NCBI GenBank assembly: GCA_012513125.1
Contig: JAAZCS010000249.1
Coordinates: 1 to 6,359 of the forward strand
DNA from: Treponema sp.
GTDB lineage: Bacteria; Spirochaetota; Spirochaetia; Treponematales; Treponemataceae
DNA length: 6,359 nt
Direction of reading: 5' to 3'
Part shown: in pieces, positions 5,053-6,359 of the stretch
How positions within the stretch are numbered: position 1 is the stretch's first letter
How the letters are laid out: the number at the start of each line of letters is the position of its first letter
Translations under genes and position numbers: made by a program
Notes under the pieces: generated by a model
Database searches by the model: none
The model's input: the letters and a program-made list of their open reading frames with translations, nothing else
What the model was told of the DNA's origin: nothing

Positions 5053-6359
5053 TTACTTTTGGAATGCTTTTTCAATTATTTCCGGTGCTACTTTTGGAGT
5101 AAACAACGAAACAACAGGAACTACAACGAAAGGAACGAGAATTGCAATTGAAGCAGCAAGTGCAGAATTAGCAGGACCGAGTGCAATTGTAAGAATAATT
5201 GCTGTTCCGGCTCCAGAGAAAATGCCTGCATAAGAAGCTTCCTTTGTAATCTTTTTGGAATAAATGCCAAGCATATATGGTGCCAAGAAAGCTCCAGATA
5301 AAACTCCCCATGACAGTGACATTAATGTGACAATAAAACCAAGTTGAAGTTTTGATATAATATATGTTGCGATTATGAAAACTGCACTTAAAGTTCTCAT
5401 TAAAATAAGTGAAGTTTTTTCGTTTATATCTTTGTGCAAATATCCTTTGTATAAATCTACTGTGATTGCCGATGCACTGACTAAAACTAAAGAAGCCAAT
5501 GAAGACATTGAAGCAGATAAAACAAGTAACATTATAACTGCGATAAGAAATTCTGGAAGCTGTGTAGAAAGCAAAGTTGGAACAATCATATCGTAGTTGA
5601 TTCCAACATTTGGAAGGCGTGGAACAGTATTTAAGTCAAAGAAAACATGACTTAGTGTTCCTGAAAAATAAGCACAAATACCAATTATCAATGCAAAAAT
5701 AGTTGTAATAATTGTGGCTTTTGGAATAACTTTTTCATTCTTTATTGCATAGAATTTTTGAACCATTTGTGGAAGTCCCCATGAGCCAACACTTGTCATA
5801 AAAATGAGAGAAGCAACAGTTATCCATGAAGGTCTTTGTTCAAGCGGAACATGTTGTTGATAATTTGTATTGATTTGTGTAATTGCATTTGGTAATCCAC
5901 CTGCTTTTGAAGTTAATACAATAAGCATTACTGTGGCTCCACCAAGCATTATAAAACCTTGAATAAAATCAGTGAGAGTTACAGCAAAATATCCACCTAA
6001 AACAAGGTAAATACCGGTAATAACAACCAAAATGATTAATGCGAAGTCAAAAGAAATCTTAAATGTGGATTCAAACAAATGTCCAAGTCCTTTGAAAATT
6101 GACGCAGAATAAGGTAATAAAAATACAAATATCAATACGGCTGAAATCATCTTTATGTGTTCGCTACCATATCTTGCCTCTAAGAATTCAGGCATTGTCA
6201 TTGTGTTTAAATTTTGAGTCATTCTTCTAGTTCTTTTTGCAAGAATTAACCATGCTGCCAATGCTCCAAGAAGAGCGTTTCCTATACCAATTAAAACTGC
6301 CGAAAGTCCAAAACCCCAACCTTGTTTTCCTGCAAAACCAATAAAAACTGTTGCTGAAA
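5053..6359 (-). CDS. Sodium:solute symporter, SSS family (N-terminus off the window)
   Basis: The frame is open from the TAA at 5055-5053 to the right edge, 434 visible codons. It continues upstream of the TTG at 6261 without a stop, so a start there would be wrong. The first visible residues S-A-T-V-F-I-G-F-A-G correspond to the conserved segment of the first core helix of SSS transporters, so roughly 40-60 residues are probably missing. About a dozen hydrophobic segments follow. Family landmarks include G-G-Y-F-A-V-T-L-T-D-F-I-Q-G, S-W-G-L-P-Q-M-V-Q-K-F and L-S-A-S-M-S-S-L-A-S at visible residues 280-289, which aligns with the PutP helix whose Ser/Thr pair binds Na2. It should import an organic solute with Na+ across the inner membrane. 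Proline (PutP) and pantothenate (PanF) are the obvious candidates, but the substrate is undecided. It is convergent with metA. Confidence 0.92.
   Translation of the reverse strand, partial: SATVFIGFAGKQGWGFGLSAVLIGIGNALLGALAAWLILAKRTRRMTQNLNTMTMPEFLEARYGSEHIKMISAVLIFVFLLPYSASIFKGLGHLFESTFKISFDFALIILVVITGIYLVLGGYFAVTLTDFIQGFIMLGGATVMLIVLTSKAGGLPNAITQINTNYQQHVPLEQRPSWITVASLIFMTSVGSWGLPQMVQKFYAIKNEKVIPKATIITTIFALIIGICAYFSGTLSHVFFDLNTVPRLPNVGINYDMIVPTLLSTQLPEFLIAVIMLLVLSASMSSLASLVLVSASAITVDLYKGYLHKDINEKTSLILMRTLSAVFIIATYIISKLQLGFIVTLMSLSWGVLSGAFLAPYMLGIYSKKITKEASYAGIFSGAGTAIILTIALGPANSALAASIAILVPFVVVPVVSLFTPKVAPEIIEKAFQK

Noticed and set aside
5375..5596. Rightward open frame of 73 codons inside the symporter
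   Set aside because: It lies wholly antisense to conserved transmembrane coding sequence and has no supporting start signals.
6261..6359. Start of the symporter at the TTG at 6261
   Set aside because: The frame continues upstream to the window edge and encodes the conserved first-helix segment S-A-T-V-F-I-G-F-A-G, so the true start is outside the window.

Overview
The window is AT-rich, bacterial and densely coded. It holds six genes, two of them cut by the window ends, with no tRNA, rRNA, CRISPR array or insertion sequence that I can see. A lipoprotein signal and an exported, aromatic-rich beta-strand protein point to a diderm. The combination of a U32 protein, MetA and an SSS-family symporter would suit a host-associated anaerobe, possibly a Treponema-like spirochaete. 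That placement is an impression from protein style, not a demonstrated assignment.

Layout: four genes read leftward from about 4026 to the left edge and look like one operon. In transcription order they are an alpha/beta-hydrolase of the hormone-sensitive-lipase type (4026-3031), a U32-family protein split by an in-frame TAA (3029-1569), a small secreted protein that is probably a beta-barrel (1545-811), and a lipoprotein calcineurin-like phosphoesterase (814 to the left edge, C-terminus missing). Junctions are tight: 1 nt between hydrolase and U32, 23 nt between U32 and the secreted protein, and an ATGA overlap between the last two. Diverging from the hydrolase across about 70 nt is metA (4096-5004, rightward). 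It converges on a sodium:solute symporter (6359-5053, leftward, N-terminus outside the window), and a hairpin that could terminate both lies between them.

How the genes relate: metA stands alone and should acylate homoserine for methionine synthesis. Residue Glu111 predicts acetyl-CoA rather than succinyl-CoA as donor. The last two genes of the leftward cluster form an envelope pair (exported beta-rich protein plus anchored phosphoesterase). The first two are cytoplasmic, with no obvious biochemical link to that pair.

The most notable points are: (1) the hydrolase keeps its fold motifs and HGG oxyanion motif but has lost both the nucleophilic Ser and the catalytic His, so it looks like a pseudoenzyme; (2) the U32 gene carries one nonsense codon in an otherwise intact frame; (3) the metA/hydrolase intergenic region holds a dyad whose two arms each contain an extended -10 box, the leftward one placed so that the hydrolase mRNA may be leaderless. 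I found no recognisable defence or mobile system.
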